This document shows, in pieces, positions 6,221 to 6,916 of a DNA stretch of 6,916 nucleotides; positions within the stretch are counted from its first letter, which is position 1, and each line of letters starts with the position of its first letter. Origin of the DNA: Flavobacteriales bacterium UBA7382 (GTDB taxonomy: Bacteria; Bacteroidota; Bacteroidia; Flavobacteriales_D; Sanyastnellaceae); NCBI GenBank assembly GCA_002469765.1, contig DKNS01000179.1:1-6916 (forward strand). Reading direction: 5' to 3'. A program made the position numbers and the translations under genes. The notes below the pieces were generated by a model. It searched no databases. It was given only the letters and a program-made list of their open reading frames with translations, and was not told the DNA's origin.

Positions 6221-6916
6221 ATGAACATGAAACACCCTTTGTCAAGCATGTTGGCCCTGGCCCTTTTGGGGTGTCAACCCGACGCAACCACGCCCTACGG
6301 AAACGAAGGCGCAGAAGGCCCGCAAGGGAGGCTGCTTCATCTCTTGGCACTTGGGGACAGCTACACCATCGGCGAAGCCGTCACCCCTTCTGCACGCTGG
6401 CCCAACCAACTTGTCGAAGTGTTGCGTCAGAGCCTGCCGGAAGGCGACAGTTTGGCTCCAGCCCAAATCTTGGCGACCACTGGGTGGACAACGGTAGATT
6501 TGAAACAAGGCATGGACGGCGCAGGACTGGACACGACAACCTGGGATTTGGTCTCCCTGCTCATTGGTGTCAACAACCAGTACCAGGGCCTGCCCATCGA
6601 TGATTACGCCCAAGAATTCGATGAGCTTCTTGACCAGGCCATTGACTTGGCAGGAGGCAACAAGGGGCGTGTGTTCGTGGTGAGCATTCCGGACTACGGG
6701 CACACGCCCTTCGGGCAGGCCAACCAAGTGGCGATCAGCACCGCGTTGCAGGCTTTCAACGACACATGCCGGACGCATACATTGGCCAAGGGCGTGGCCC
6801 ATTTCAACATCACTGAGATTTCACAACAATGGCCTGACACGCCTGGCTTGGTCGCCGTAGATGGGCTTCATCCGAGCGGGGTGCAATATGGTCTTTGGGT
6901 TGACTCGTTCGCAAGC
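6221..6916 (+). CDS. SGNH/GDSL-family hydrolase lipoprotein, 3' end cut off by the window
   Basis: The frame is open from the ATG at 6221 to the last base, giving 232 residues with no stop. It encodes a probable esterase or acyl hydrolase anchored in the envelope. The N-terminus is a short lipoprotein signal with a lipobox LLGC, the acylated residue being Cys18 (Cys16 if the second ATG at 6227 is used). The mature part starts with a polar linker. Block I is LALGDSYTIGE (42-52) with nucleophile Ser47. Block II is ATTGWTT (85-91) with Gly88. Block III is GVNNQYQG (116-123) with Asn118, in place of the common GxND. Block V is DGLHPSG (214-220) with Asp214 and His217. All four SGNH residues are therefore present. 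The combination GVNNQYQG plus SIPDYGHTPFG (155-165) is one I recognise from a conserved Bacteroidota family. Similar proteins are close to this length, so probably only the last few residues are missing. The substrate is unknown. It is transcribed away from the M1 peptidase gene. Confidence 0.9.
   Translation, partial: MNMKHPLSSMLALALLGCQPDATTPYGNEGAEGPQGRLLHLLALGDSYTIGEAVTPSARWPNQLVEVLRQSLPEGDSLAPAQILATTGWTTVDLKQGMDGAGLDTTTWDLVSLLIGVNNQYQGLPIDDYAQEFDELLDQAIDLAGGNKGRVFVVSIPDYGHTPFGQANQVAISTALQAFNDTCRTHTLAKGVAHFNITEISQQWPDTPGLVAVDGLHPSGVQYGLWVDSFAS

Noticed and set aside
6242..6802. A 186-codon minus-strand frame near the right edge
   Set aside because: It is antisense to the SGNH lipoprotein, whose four catalytic blocks are all in frame on the plus strand. 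The plus-strand frame is easy to miss because it has no stop in the window.
1..6916. A defence, mobile or otherwise new multi-gene system
   Set aside because: Every sizeable stretch is accounted for by housekeeping or common envelope genes. No transposase, integrase, toxin-antitoxin pair, direct-repeat array or compositional break was seen.

Overview
The window is ordinary-looking core chromosome from a bacterium that is most likely a member of the Bacteroidota with a fairly high GC content (roughly 55-60% by eye). The assignment is inferred from protein style: the FolD, the M1 peptidase and the SGNH lipoprotein all resemble the Bacteroidota versions of those families, and the genes lack Shine-Dalgarno sequences ahead of their starts, as is usual in that phylum. 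No rRNA, tRNA, insertion sequence, CRISPR array or phage gene was seen.

Layout. Positions 1-780 (+) hold the 3' part of ffh, the protein of the signal recognition particle; its start lies outside the window. After a 52-bp gap come three tightly packed genes on the same strand: folD (833-1714), ribD (1711-2802) and a ten-helix DMT/EamA-type transporter (2799-3671). The folD/ribD and ribD/transporter junctions are both 4-base ATGA overlaps, so the three are probably co-transcribed and translationally coupled, perhaps with ffh at the head. A 103-bp gap (3672-3774) with an inverted repeat separates this block from a large minus-strand gene (3775-6150) for a secreted M1-family zinc aminopeptidase. 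A 70-bp divergent intergenic region (6151-6220) then leads into a plus-strand SGNH/GDSL-hydrolase lipoprotein gene that runs off the right edge.

How the genes fit together. ffh targets membrane and secreted proteins. folD interconverts one-carbon forms of tetrahydrofolate and supplies NADPH and formyl-THF. ribD carries out the second and third steps of riboflavin synthesis. The transporter's substrate is unknown; its coupling to ribD makes a flavin, pterin or related metabolite a reasonable but untested guess. The M1 peptidase and the SGNH lipoprotein both carry export signals and act outside the cytoplasm; apart from the shared divergent promoter region, nothing in the sequence links their functions.

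I found no convincing new system. The points most worth a second look are the coupled ribD-transporter pair, a perfect 20-bp palindrome inside the 3' end of ffh, and the compact divergent start region with its ambiguous peptidase start codon.
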